The position numbers and the translations under genes were made by a program. From the NCBI GenBank assembly GCA_036824465.1, contig DAITAC010000007.1, positions 1-64,000 of the forward strand: a stretch of DNA of 64,000 nt. Direction: 5' to 3'. The notes under the pieces were generated by a model, which was not told where the DNA came from, did not search any database, and was given only the letters and a program-made list of their open reading frames with translations. The stretch is from JAKOQB01 sp036824465 (lineage in GTDB: Bacteria; Pseudomonadota; Gammaproteobacteria; Burkholderiales; Burkholderiaceae_F). Below, in pieces: positions 16,894-25,732 of the stretch. Position 1 is the stretch's first letter. Every line of letters starts with the position of its first letter.

Positions 16894-17085
16894 CAGGATC
16901 TCCCAGGGTCCGGCGCCACGAGCATGGCCTGCGAGAACGGCCACCAGGCCGTCGCGACGCTTGGAACCGGCACGACAGTATTTCAAGCCAACGCGGCCGC
17001 CGGCAGTCAGGCAGAAGGACTACCGCGCCACGACGGCGCGGCGACAAATTCCCCGCTCACGACGGACAGGCGTGGATCAGGCGCC

Positions 17086-18456
17086 CTACGCCGGCTCCGG
17101 CACGCTCGGCAGGCCTGCGAGTGCCATCGCCAGTTCGCGCTCATCGTAGTTCTGGTCGCTGAGCTTGCCCGCGAAATAATCCAGGTACGCCTGCATGTCG
17201 AAGTGGCCGTGGCCGCACAGGTTGAACAGGATCGCGCGGCTCTTGCCCTCCTCGCGACAGCGCACCGCCTCATCGATCGCGCCCTTGACCGCGTGGTTCG
17301 CCTCCGGCGCGGGCACGATGCCTTCGTGCCGCGCAAAGAACACACCGGCTTCGAAACAGGTCGTCTGCTGATAGGCACGCGCCTCGATCAATCCCAGCTG
17401 CTTGATATGCGAGACGAGCGGGGACATGCCGTGATAGCGCAAACCGCCAGCATGAAAACCGGGCGGCATGAACGTGGAACCGAGCGTGTGCATCTTCGTG
17501 AGCGGCGTCATGTGCCCCGTGTCGCCGAAGTCGTAAGCGTAACGACCGCGTGTGAGGCTCGGACATGCCGCAGGCTCGATTGCGACGATGCGCACCTTCT
17601 TGCCGCCGCGTAATTGATTGCCCAGGAACGGGAACACGATGCCGGCGAAGTTCGACCCGCCACCGGTGCAGCCGACGATCACGTCCGGGTAATCGTTGGC
17701 AAGCTCAAGTTGCGCGATCGCCTCCTGCCCGATCACGGTCTGATGCAGCAGCACATGGTTGAGCACCGAGCCCAGCGCGTACTTGGTGTCGTCGTGGCTG
17801 GCAGCGACTTCGACCGCCTCCGAAATCGCGATGCCCAGGCTGCCATTGCTCTCCGGCGACTTGGCCAGCACGCTGCGGCCGTAGTTCGTCTCCATCGACG
17901 GACTGGCGATGCAGCGCGCGCCGTAGGTTTCCATCAGCGCGCGGCGATAGGGCTTCTGGTTATACGACACGCGCACCATGAAGACCTGCACCTCGATCCC
18001 GAACAGCGCGCCCGCGAATGCGAGCGACGAGCCCCACTGGCCGGCGCCGGTTTCCGTGGTGATCTTCCTGATTCCCGCCTCGCGGTTGTAGAACGCCTGT
18101 GCGACCGCGGTGTTGGGCTTGTGGCTGCCGGCGGGGCTCACGCCCTCGTATTTGTAGTAGATGCGCGCCGGCGTCTGCAGCGCCTTCTCCAGCCGTCGCG
18201 CGCGATACAAGGGCGTGACGCGCCACTGGCGATACACGTCCCGCACCGGCTCGGGAATCTCGACCTCGCGCTCGGTCGAGACCTCCTGCATGATCAGCGA
18301 CATCGGGAACAACGGCGCCAGATCGTCGGGACCGACCGGCTTCAGTGTGCCCGGATGCAGCACCGGCGGCGGCGGTGCCGGCAGGTCCGCCATCAGGTTG
18401 TACCAGTGCTTTGGAATGCGCGACTCGTCCAGTGTGTACTTGACGCTTTCGGTCAT
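17086..18456 (-). CDS. TrpB2-type PLP-dependent enzyme (tryptophan synthase beta-like)
   Basis: A 456-residue TrpB2-family protein, longer than the TrpB1 that pairs with TrpA. ATG 18456 is chosen for its GGAGGA ribosome site. Features are a TrpB2 N-terminal extension (SRIPKHWYNLMADLPAP), the PLP lysine in EGVSPAGSHKPNTA near residue 130, the catalytic Glu region TTETGAGQWGSSLA, and the phosphate loop VGCTGGGSNFAG. TrpB2 enzymes can make tryptophan from serine and free indole, but the physiological role of standalone copies is unsettled. No trpA or other trp gene is near. Divergent from an RraA-like gene. Confidence 0.88.
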   Translation of the reverse strand: MTESVKYTLDESRIPKHWYNLMADLPAPPPPVLHPGTLKPVGPDDLAPLFPMSLIMQEVSTEREVEIPEPVRDVYRQWRVTPLYRARRLEKALQTPARIYYKYEGVSPAGSHKPNTAVAQAFYNREAGIRKITTETGAGQWGSSLAFAGALFGIEVQVFMVRVSYNQKPYRRALMETYGARCIASPSMETNYGRSVLAKSPESNGSLGIAISEAVEVAASHDDTKYALGSVLNHVLLHQTVIGQEAIAQLELANDYPDVIVGCTGGGSNFAGIVFPFLGNQLRGGKKVRIVAIEPAACPSLTRGRYAYDFGDTGHMTPLTKMHTLGSTFMPPGFHAGGLRYHGMSPLVSHIKQLGLIEARAYQQTTCFEAGVFFARHEGIVPAPEANHAVKGAIDEAVRCREEGKSRAILFNLCGHGHFDMQAYLDYFAGKLSDQNYDERELAMALAGLPSVPEPA

Positions 18457-18618
18457 GTTCTCCTCCATCATTGGCGCCGTCTGTCTCGAACGCAGCCGAC
18501 TATAGCGGCTCACGCAGACGCTTTTGCTTGATCGATCATAAGTAAACGTGGCACGCTCGACGTCCGCGGCGACGCGTCAGCGCGCCGAGCATCTGCATCG
18601 AAACAATCGAGATCAACT

Positions 18619-19329
18619 ATGACACTTGAACGGCAGATCGTCGACACGTTATCGCGCGTATCGACTGCGACACTGACCACCGTCCTGCTCAAGAAAGGTC
18701 TGCGCAACGTCTGGATGCGCGGCACGAAGCCCTTGCGGCCGGGTCAACCGCGCCTGGTCGGGCGCGCTTTCACGCTGCGCTTCATTCCCGCGCGCGAGGA
18801 CCTGGCCACACCGGAATCATGGTCGAAGCCAATCTCGACACGCGCTGCGATCGAGGCCATGCCGCCGGGCTGCGTCGTGGTGGCGGACGCGATGGGGGTG
18901 ACCGACGCGGGCATCTTCGGCGACATTCTGTGCGCACGCATGCATAAGCGCGGGGTTGCGGCGCTTGTCACCGACGGTGCCTTGCGCGACGTTGCCGGTG
19001 TGCTGGCGACCGGGCTGCCGGTGTGGTGCCAGGGAGTGGCCGCGCCGCCGTCAGTGGCGGGGCTCACGTTCATCAACTGGCAGGAGCCCATCGGCTGCGG
19101 CGGCGTTGCAGTACTTCCGGACGATGTCATCGTCGTCGACGACGATGGCGCCGTCCTGATCCCGGCCGCGCTTCTCAACGACGTGCTGCAGGCCGCGCCG
19201 GAGCAGGAGCGGCTGGAGAACTGGATCATGCAGGAAGTGGATCAGGGCTCAGCGCTGCCGGGCCTGTACCCGCCCAACGAAGAAAACAGGGCGCGTTACG
19301 AGGCATCCAGGAAGGCCGGCAAGCGCTAA
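18619..19329 (+). CDS. RraA-like aldolase/decarboxylase family protein
   Basis: A 236-residue member of the RraA/HMG-aldolase fold. It has the characteristic core: VSTATLTTVLLKKGLRNVWMRG, then GCVVVADAMGVTDAGIFGDIL, and ALVTDGALRDVAGV with the family Arg-Asp pair used for metal and substrate binding. The C-terminus VVVDDDGAVLIPAAL is also typical. Members cleave 4-hydroxy-4-methyl-2-oxoglutarate or decarboxylate oxaloacetate, or inhibit RNase E; sequence alone favours the 2-oxo-acid aldolase branch. It lies between a TrpB2 gene and a broken LysR gene, next to the CoA-acid operon. Confidence 0.82.
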   Translation: MTLERQIVDTLSRVSTATLTTVLLKKGLRNVWMRGTKPLRPGQPRLVGRAFTLRFIPAREDLATPESWSKPISTRAAIEAMPPGCVVVADAMGVTDAGIFGDILCARMHKRGVAALVTDGALRDVAGVLATGLPVWCQGVAAPPSVAGLTFINWQEPIGCGGVAVLPDDVIVVDDDGAVLIPAALLNDVLQAAPEQERLENWIMQEVDQGSALPGLYPPNEENRARYEASRKAGKR

Positions 19330-19383
19330 GGCATACCTGCGCAAGACGCCCGACCGCCGCGGGACTCATCAGACCGCCGTCCC

Positions 19384-20273
19384 ATGGCCATGCACTTCGA
19401 CCTGATCGATCTGCGCCTGATGGTGCGGATCGCCGAATGCAACAGCCTGACCAAGGGCGCCGAGGCATCACACCTGTCGGTGCCGGCGGCAAGCACGCGA
19501 ATCAAGAATCTTGAGGAAAGCATCCGGACCAAGCTGCTGTATCGGACGAGCCAGGGCGTCACGCTGACGCCGCCCGGCCAGGCGTTCGTGTTCCATGCGC
19601 GGCAGGTGCTCGCGCAGATCGAGCACCTGCGCGGCGACCTGCAGGAATACGCCAAGGGCATCAGGGGTCACCTGCGTGTGTTCGCGAACACGACTGCACT
19701 CGGCGAGTTCCTGCCGCCGGTACTGCACACCTACCTGCTGGCCATCCCGACGAGAACATCGATTTGCGCGAGCGTCTCAGTCACGACATCGTGCGCGCCG
19801 TGACCGAGGGTCAGACCGATATCGGCATCGCCGCCGGCAGCGTCCGCACGGAGAACCTCGAGGTGATTGCCTATCGGCACGACCGGCTCGTGCTGGTTGT
19901 TCCGCGCGGTCACGCGCTCGCCGAGGCAAAAGCGATTGACTTCGCCGATACCCTTGAACTTGACGATGTGGGCCTGCACGAGGCGAGCGCCATTCACGCC
20001 TTCCTGCAGCAGATCTGTGACGGCCTGCATCGGCATATCAAGCTGCGCATCCATGTGGGCAATTTCGAGGCTGCGGTCGGCGTGGGCGTGCTGCCGGAGT
20101 CGGCCGCGCGGCGCCACGCGCAGACCATGGACATTGGCATCGTGCCGCTCACCGATGAGTGGGCGCTGCGCGCGCTGCAGATCTGCGTGCGCAGCCTCAA
20201 GGCGCTGCCGCCCTTCGCGCGCGATCTTGTGGACCTGCTGGTCGAAGACGCGCGCCGCGCGGAAAGAAGCTGA
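19384..20273 (+). pseudogene. LysR-type transcriptional regulator, frameshifted
   Basis: The first frame (from 19384) encodes a LysR HTH domain (DLIDLRLMVRIAECNSLTKGAEASHLSVPAAS). It reaches LPPVLHTYLLA and goes out of frame at about 19743, where one base seems lost (GCC-ATCCCGACGAG for GCC-CATCCCGACGAG). The second frame carries on exactly with NIDLRERLSHDIVRAVTEGQTDIGI to the end. In addition, GNFEAAVGVGVLPES lacks about six to eight residues usually found in that loop. Two lesions suggest real decay. It faces the CoA-acid operon convergently and may once have regulated it. Confidence 0.82.
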
Positions 20274-20319
20274 GTGCGGCAACCCGCGCGACGCCGGGTT
20301 GCCCCGTATAGGAAACAGC

Positions 20320-21306
20320 TCAGTCAGCGTACACGCCGGCGGCACGAATCACCGGGCCCCATTTGTCGATCTCGGACTGCAGCCAGGAGCGCAACGCCTC
20401 GGGCGTCTGCTTCGATTCGGGCACGACATCGGCCGCCAGCTCCCCCATCCGGACAATGACCGCCGGGTCCTTCAGCGCCGCGCGCAGCGCGGTGTTGACC
20501 TTATCGATCGCGGCACGCGGCGTGCCCTTGGGTGCATAGATGCCGTGCCAGACCTTGACTTCAAATCCCTTCATACCGGCCTCGGCGAGACTCGGCGAAT
20601 CGGGCAGCACCTTGATGCGCTCCTGCGTCGTCACGCCGTACAACTTCACCGTCCCGGCCTTGATGTGTGACATTGTCTGCGTGGTCTGGTCGCAAAGCAG
20701 ATCGACCTGGCCGCCCAGCAGCGCGTTCAGTGCCGGTGCTGTGCCCTGGTACGGCACGGTGGTCAACTCAACGCCCAGTGCCTTCTGGAACAGCATGCCG
20801 CACAGATGCGAAACAGCGCCGAGCCCGGCGTTTGCCAGGTTGATCGACTTGGCGTTCGCCTTCACGTAGGTGATCAGCTCCAGCATGGACTTCGGCGGCA
20901 GGTCCTTGCGGCCAAGCAGCGTCATCGGAACGTCGACAACCTGGCCGATGTACTCGAAATCGGTCATGGGGTTGTATGGCAACTTGCGATACAGCGCCGT
21001 CGCGGTGGCCATGCCGTTGTGGTGGATCAGCAGTGTGTAGCCTTCGGGTGCCGCCTTGGCAACGTAGTTGACCGCAATCGTGCCGCCGGCGCCGAGCTTG
21101 TTCTCGATGACTACGGTCTGGCCGAGTGATTTGCTCATTGCCACGCCAAGCGTTCGCGCAACGATGTCGGTCGGCCCGCCTGCGGCAAACGGCACAACGA
21201 GCGTGATCGGTTTGGCCGGATAGGTCTGCGGCCAGACCGGGCCGGATATGACCGCGCACCAGATGGCCATCGCGGTGAGCAGAAGATTCCTGCGCGTGCT
21301 TTTCAT
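20320..21306 (-). CDS. Bug/TctC-family periplasmic tricarboxylate-binding protein
   Basis: A 328-residue extracytoplasmic binding protein. ATG 21306 gives a twin-basic signal peptide (MKSTRRNLLLTAMAIWCAVI...WPQ). The mature start YPAKPITLVVPFAAGGPTDIVAR is the hallmark of the Bug family, followed by VIENKLGAGGTIA and the ligand-loop VPYQGTAPALNALLGGQVDLL. It would capture a carboxylate and hand it to a TctAB permease; no tctAB genes are adjacent, which is common for Bug proteins. It is the last gene of the minus-strand CoA-acid operon. Confidence 0.9.
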   Translation of the reverse strand: MKSTRRNLLLTAMAIWCAVISGPVWPQTYPAKPITLVVPFAAGGPTDIVARTLGVAMSKSLGQTVVIENKLGAGGTIAVNYVAKAAPEGYTLLIHHNGMATATALYRKLPYNPMTDFEYIGQVVDVPMTLLGRKDLPPKSMLELITYVKANAKSINLANAGLGAVSHLCGMLFQKALGVELTTVPYQGTAPALNALLGGQVDLLCDQTTQTMSHIKAGTVKLYGVTTQERIKVLPDSPSLAEAGMKGFEVKVWHGIYAPKGTPRAAIDKVNTALRAALKDPAVIVRMGELAADVVPESKQTPEALRSWLQSEIDKWGPVIRAAGVYAD

Positions 21307-21394
21307 GATGAGTCGGTCTCCTGGGTGTGATGAAGCAGCGATCAAGATATGTAACTGGCGCCCGTTTGATGGCGGATCATCTTATATCCTTGGA

Positions 21395-21772
21395 TCAGAT
21401 CAGTTCGGATACCTCGATGAGGTTCAGGTCCGGATCGCGCACATAAATGGAGCGCAGCTTGCGCGTCGCGCCGGTGCGTTCGACCGGCCCTTCGATGATC
21501 GGCCAGTTGCAGGCGGTGAGGTGCGCAATCACGTCGTCGAGCGGCCGGTCGGCGATGAAACACACGTCGAGCGCACCGGGCACGGGAAGATGCGCCTTCG
21601 GCTCGAGCTCGCGGCCGCGCTCGTGAATATTGATCTTCTGTGAACCGAACCGCAGCGCGAGGCGGCCTTGCCCGAAGGATTCCAGCGTCATGCCGAGCAC
21701 GCGTGTGTAGAAGTCGACACAGGCGTCGCGGCTGTACGTGGTCAGTACCAGGTGGTCCAGATGATCGATCAC
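21395..21772 (-). CDS. VOC (glyoxalase/dioxygenase-fold) family protein
   Basis: A 125-residue protein with the two beta-alpha-beta-beta-beta modules of the vicinal oxygen chelate fold. Metal-ligand candidates are His in IDHLDHLVLTT at the N-terminus, His in KINIHE near residue 52, and Glu in LNLIEVSELI at the end. It is similar to small glyoxalase-like proteins whose substrates are seldom known. Its start overlaps the methyltransferase gene by 4 bp, so the two are translationally coupled within the operon. Confidence 0.85.
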   Translation of the reverse strand: MIDHLDHLVLTTYSRDACVDFYTRVLGMTLESFGQGRLALRFGSQKINIHERGRELEPKAHLPVPGALDVCFIADRPLDDVIAHLTACNWPIIEGPVERTGATRKLRSIYVRDPDLNLIEVSELI

Positions 21773-22428
21773 GATGCGTCCTTTCGCGCGACGACCTGCA
21801 CGACATACCCTTCGCCTCTGTGCAGACGCCCTTCTTTCACCTCACGCGTGCCGGCGAACTGGTGTTCGATGCGAAAGCTTCGCAGCTCATCCACAACGTC
21901 TTCGAGGTTGGGCAGCAATTCGATTTCCTTCGGCCCGCCGGTGTTGAAGCGTAGCTGCTCGCACCCGTAAGCCTCGTAGATGAACACGCCCCCCGGCTTC
22001 ATTGCCGCGAGGCAACGAGCGTGCAGTGCGCGCCGCGCCCTCGCGGGCAGGTGCAGGAAGATCGAGATGATTGCGTCCCAGCGCGCGCTGCCCAAATCGA
22101 AGCGCGTCACATCGGCCACCGCCGTTTCAATTGTCACCTGCACCTTCTGCGCAAGCTCGCGCGCCTTGCACAATCCGCGCTCGGACACGTCCACCGCCAT
22201 CACCTGCATGCCCCTCTGCGCCAGCCACACGCTATTGCGACCTTCGCCATCTGCAACGCATAGCACTCGACCGCGGGCAGGGATACGTGCAGACATCTGC
22301 ACCAGGAACTCATTCGGCGCCGTGCCATAGGCGAACTCGTCGGCCGCATAGCGCTCATCCCAAAACGCCTGCAGCCTCTGCAACGGGCTCAACTTCGACG
22401 TGTTCGCGGGCCCCTGCGCCGAAGTCAC
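21769..22428 (-). CDS. Class I SAM-dependent methyltransferase
   Basis: A 219-residue Rossmann methyltransferase related to the TehB/TPMT group. It has FWDERYAADEFAYGTAPNEFL at the N-terminus, a motif I variant VLCVADGEGRNSVWLAQRG near residue 57, the acidic motif II (VMAVDVSERGL), and WDAIISIFLHLP. The substrate is unknown; TPMT-like enzymes methylate sulfur, tellurite or small acids. It overlaps the genes on both sides by 4 bp (CoA lyase upstream, VOC downstream), which argues for a linked role in the same pathway, perhaps repair or detoxification. Confidence 0.85.
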   Translation of the reverse strand: MTSAQGPANTSKLSPLQRLQAFWDERYAADEFAYGTAPNEFLVQMSARIPARGRVLCVADGEGRNSVWLAQRGMQVMAVDVSERGLCKARELAQKVQVTIETAVADVTRFDLGSARWDAIISIFLHLPARARRALHARCLAAMKPGGVFIYEAYGCEQLRFNTGGPKEIELLPNLEDVVDELRSFRIEHQFAGTREVKEGRLHRGEGYVVQVVARKDAS

Positions 22429-23252
22429 GAGGTCTTGCCTCTGCGCCGCTCGCGCTCAGCCTCCTCGTGGACGATGGCCTCCGCGCGCAGGATCACCGGG
22501 CGGTCCACCATCTTGCCGTCGAGCGCCACGGCCGCACCGCGCGCCTCGGCCGCGGCGCGCAGCACGCGCTGCGCCCAGGACACGTCCTCCGCCGTCGGGC
22601 TGAAGGCACGATTGACGACTTCAACCTGGCGCGGGTGAATGCACAACTTGGCACCGAAGCCGAGGCGGCGCGCGCGCAGCGACTCATCCCGCAGCCGCTG
22701 CGGATCGTCGATCGCGGTGCACACGCCATCGACGGGCGCATCGATTCCCGCCAGCCGTGATACGAGCACCAGCTGCGAGCGGAAGAACAGCAGCTCCTGA
22801 TCGTCGCCGCGAATGCCGAGGTCGTGCTGGAAATCAATCGACCCGAACACGAGCCGTGCAACGCCGGGCGCTTGTGCGACAGCACGTGCGCGATCGAATC
22901 CCGCCGCCGTTTCGATCAACGGCAGCAACTCGCGGCCCGGCGCGGCCGCAGTCACGCGCGCCAGGTCTTCGACGCGCCCGGCCTTCGGCAGCATCACTGC
23001 GCCAACCGCAGGCAATGCACAAAGCGGCAGGTCGTCTTCAAACCAGAAGGTGTCGGCGCCGTTGATGCGCAGCACGACCTGCGCCTGCGCCACTGCGAGC
23101 CAGGACGCGAGTGCCGCTCGCGCAACGACCTTGGCGTCGGGTGCGACCGCGTCTTCGAGGTCGATGATCACCGCATCCGCGCCACTGGCCAGCGCCTTGG
23201 CAAAGCGCTCAGGCCGGCTGCCCGGCACAAACAGATAAGAAAGACACCGCAT
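22425..23252 (-). CDS. HpcH/HpaI-family CoA ester lyase (CitE-like, citramalyl-/malyl-CoA lyase type)
   Basis: A 275-residue TIM-barrel lyase that splits a 3-hydroxyacyl-CoA diacid into two smaller acids. Recognisable are YLFVPGSRPERFAKALASGADAVIIDLEDAVAP at the start, VVLRINGADTFWFEDD, LPLIETAAGFDRARAVA with the metal-binding Glu, FGSIDFQHDLG with the metal-binding Asp, and GFGAKLCIHPRQVEVVN. Candidate substrates are (S)-citramalyl-CoA, malyl-CoA and citryl-CoA. With the neighbouring CoA transferase and hydratase, citramalyl-CoA giving pyruvate and acetyl-CoA is the best inference. Confidence 0.87.
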   Translation of the reverse strand: MRCLSYLFVPGSRPERFAKALASGADAVIIDLEDAVAPDAKVVARAALASWLAVAQAQVVLRINGADTFWFEDDLPLCALPAVGAVMLPKAGRVEDLARVTAAAPGRELLPLIETAAGFDRARAVAQAPGVARLVFGSIDFQHDLGIRGDDQELLFFRSQLVLVSRLAGIDAPVDGVCTAIDDPQRLRDESLRARRLGFGAKLCIHPRQVEVVNRAFSPTAEDVSWAQRVLRAAAEARGAAVALDGKMVDRPVILRAEAIVHEEAERERRRGKTS

Positions 23253-23279
23253 GTTCCGTGGGCCGGCGTTCGCGCAGGC

Positions 23280-24275
23280 TTACTTGTAGCCGGCCGCTGC
23301 TGCCTCTTTCTGGATTGCCGCAATCAGGTCCTTGCCCACCCGGCTTTCCATGTCCTTGTACACGGGCAGCATCGCCTTGCGCCAGGCGGCTTTCTGTTTC
23401 TCGTCAAGCTGAATGATTTCGGTCTTGCCCGCCACCTTGATCCCGGCGAGCGCCATGTCGTTTTCCTGGCGGGCGATGGCATTGGCATAGCGTGTCGCGT
23501 CGCGCATCGCGCCCTCCAGCAGCGTGCGCAGGTCCGACGGCAGGCCGTTCCAGAACTTGGCGTTGACGATCACCGCATAACCGATGTATCCATGTTCGGA
23601 CACGGTCAGGTACTTCTGCACCTCGTGCATCTTCTGCGTGAAGACATTCGACGGCGTGTTCTCGGTGCCGTCGACCACGCCAGTCTGCAGCGCCTGATAA
23701 ACCTCGCTGAAAGACATAACCTGCGGGATCGCGCCGAGAGCGCGAAACTGCGCATCCAGCACCTTGGACGACTGGATACGCATCTTCTGGCCCTTGAAGT
23801 CATCCGGCATGCGTAGTGGCCGGTTGGCCGTCATCACCTTGAAGCCGTTGTCCCAGTAGGCCAGGCCCTTGATGCCCTTGCCCTCCAGCTTCTGGAACAG
23901 CGAGGCGCCCACTGTTCCTTCGGTCACATGCGCCAGCACCGTCCGATCGGGAAAGATGAAAGGCAGGTCGAACACCTCGAACTCCTTGACCCCGAGCGGT
24001 CCGAACTTGGATACCGATGGCGCCAACATCTGCACCGAGCCGAGCTGCAACGCCTCGATCTCCTCATTGTCCTTATAGAGCTGGCTGTTCGGATAGATCT
24101 CGATCTTGACGCGCCCGCCGGAGCGCTGCTCGGCCAGTTCCTTGAAGCGCAGCGCGCCCTTGCCTTTGGGTGTTTCATTGGTCACCACGTGACTGAACTT
24201 GATGACGATCGGCGCCTGGGCCAGCGCGAAAGGCGCCCCGAACAGCAGCGCCAGCAGGGCGATCCACTTCTTCAT
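23280..24275 (-). CDS. dctP: TRAP transporter dicarboxylate-binding protein, DctP family
   Basis: A 331-residue periplasmic solute-binding protein. ATG 24275 follows GAGGAGA and gives a signal peptide (MKKWIALLALLFGAPFALAQ). Family features are IKFSHVVTNETPKGKGALRFKEL, SGGRVKIEIYPNSQLYKDNEEIEALQLG, then the substrate-carboxylate arginine region KGQKMRIQSSKV and ALQTGVVDGTENTPSN. It would bind a C4/C5 dicarboxylate. The DctQM membrane subunits are not in the window, so the transporter is split or this protein serves a distant permease. It lies within the CoA-acid operon. Confidence 0.92.
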   Translation of the reverse strand: MKKWIALLALLFGAPFALAQAPIVIKFSHVVTNETPKGKGALRFKELAEQRSGGRVKIEIYPNSQLYKDNEEIEALQLGSVQMLAPSVSKFGPLGVKEFEVFDLPFIFPDRTVLAHVTEGTVGASLFQKLEGKGIKGLAYWDNGFKVMTANRPLRMPDDFKGQKMRIQSSKVLDAQFRALGAIPQVMSFSEVYQALQTGVVDGTENTPSNVFTQKMHEVQKYLTVSEHGYIGYAVIVNAKFWNGLPSDLRTLLEGAMRDATRYANAIARQENDMALAGIKVAGKTEIIQLDEKQKAAWRKAMLPVYKDMESRVGKDLIAAIQKEAAAAGYK

Positions 24276-24348
24276 GTCATGTCTCCTCTTGCAGTCGTAA
24301 TCGCGATCGGTCGGAATGAATGGCGAGGGCTGCTCTTCGTATTTTCGT

Positions 24349-25716
24349 TCAATTCTTCGAAGCGAAGAAAAGGGGCACGCGATCCGCCTGCGCGATGGAC
24401 CAGGCACGTTCGATTACCCCGTTCATCTCTTCCTCGGTCGCCGCACCGCTGAACTCTGCGAGGCGCAGGGCCTTGGCACGCAATTCATCGCGGCTCAACG
24501 TGTTTCCCGGGTCGCCTTTGGGTTCGTCGACGCGTCCGTGCAGGCGCCGGCCATCGGTGGTGATCACCGTCACCTTGCCGATCCAGCGTTTCGGGTACGC
24601 GGCATCGACCTCTGGATCGAACTCCATGCGCACCCGCTCGCGCAGGTCGACGGTATCCGCATCGAGGAAGTGAGCCTCGAACTCGGGCAGGCCGGCGTGA
24701 TGGAAGCGCGCCGCCAGGGCAAGCACGGTTCCCATCGAGAATTTCGACTGATGCACGGTCGACGGCTGCGTCACGGGACCAAGCACATCGAGCGCCGCGC
24801 GATGCACATGCGCGGTCACCTGCGCAATCTGCGCCGGCTGCAGCGCATACTCGCGCATCACCTGCAGCAGCGCATCGGCGGCGGGATGCGTGTGACGGCA
24901 TGACGCGTGGTACTTGAACGAGGTCTCCGCGGTCGCCCAGCGCGCACCGAGGGCGTCGGTGAGCTTTGCCGCGTCGGCGTCGCGCGCCATGCCGGCCGCC
25001 ATGCCCTGTGGGCCTTCGAGAATACGGCGCGCCCCCGTGAAGCCGTCACGCGCCAGATACGCGGCCGCGAGACCGGCACCGGCCGCATGGGCGGTGTGCA
25101 GCTGCTTGGAGTCGGCCGCGTCGCGCAGGAATTCCCACAGGCCGGCCGACTGCGTGCCCGCCGAGCCGAACGCGTGCAGCATCTGCTCCGGGGTGAGGTC
25201 GAGCAGCCGTCCCACCGCCGCCGCCGCCGCCAAGGTGCCTGCCGTGCCGGTGGTGTGGAAGATCTTGTAGTGCTCGCGTCCGAGAAACTCGCCGACGCGG
25301 ATGCCGACTTCGTAGCCGGCCACGGCGGCCACCAGCAGGTCCGTGCCGCTGCGTCCCAGCGCCTGCGCCACCGCAAGCGCGGGCGGAAAGACAACCGTCG
25401 CGGGGTGAAAAACCGAGCCGTTATGCACATCGTCCTGCTCCGCGACATGCGACGACGCAGCGTTGATGGTGGCCGCCATCAGGGGGCTGGTGCGGCGACG
25501 GTGAATCAGCACTTCGCTTGGACCATCGCTCGGGCCCATCGCCTCGCTGAAGCGTGCGATCGATTCGACTGCGCGCGCACCCTTGCCGGCAAGCGCGGAC
25601 GCGATCCAGTCGACGAAAAGATCTTCCGTTCGCCGCAGGACTGGCGCCGGGATGTCGCCGATGCGCAGCGTTGCAGCGAAGGTCGCAAGCGTCCTGCTGG
25701 GATGATCGTCAGCCAT
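24349..25716 (-). CDS. MmgE/PrpD family protein
   Basis: A 455-residue protein of the family that includes 2-methylcitrate dehydratase and cis-aconitate decarboxylase. ATG 25716 is chosen as 16 bp downstream of the CoA-transferase stop. Visible motifs are LFVDWIASALAGKGARAVES near the N-terminus, ASSHVAEQDDVHNGSVFHPATVVFPPALA near residue 110, GYEVGIRVGEFLG, and FKYHASCRHTHPAADAL near residue 290. The His and Asp residues usual in the active-site cleft (AEQDDVH, CRHTH) are present. The substrate is probably a branched tri- or dicarboxylate, in keeping with the operon. Confidence 0.87.
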   Translation of the reverse strand: MADDHPSRTLATFAATLRIGDIPAPVLRRTEDLFVDWIASALAGKGARAVESIARFSEAMGPSDGPSEVLIHRRRTSPLMAATINAASSHVAEQDDVHNGSVFHPATVVFPPALAVAQALGRSGTDLLVAAVAGYEVGIRVGEFLGREHYKIFHTTGTAGTLAAAAAVGRLLDLTPEQMLHAFGSAGTQSAGLWEFLRDAADSKQLHTAHAAGAGLAAAYLARDGFTGARRILEGPQGMAAGMARDADAAKLTDALGARWATAETSFKYHASCRHTHPAADALLQVMREYALQPAQIAQVTAHVHRAALDVLGPVTQPSTVHQSKFSMGTVLALAARFHHAGLPEFEAHFLDADTVDLRERVRMEFDPEVDAAYPKRWIGKVTVITTDGRRLHGRVDEPKGDPGNTLSRDELRAKALRLAEFSGAATEEEMNGVIERAWSIAQADRVPLFFASKN

Positions 25717-25732
25717 GTCCTGAATCCACTCG

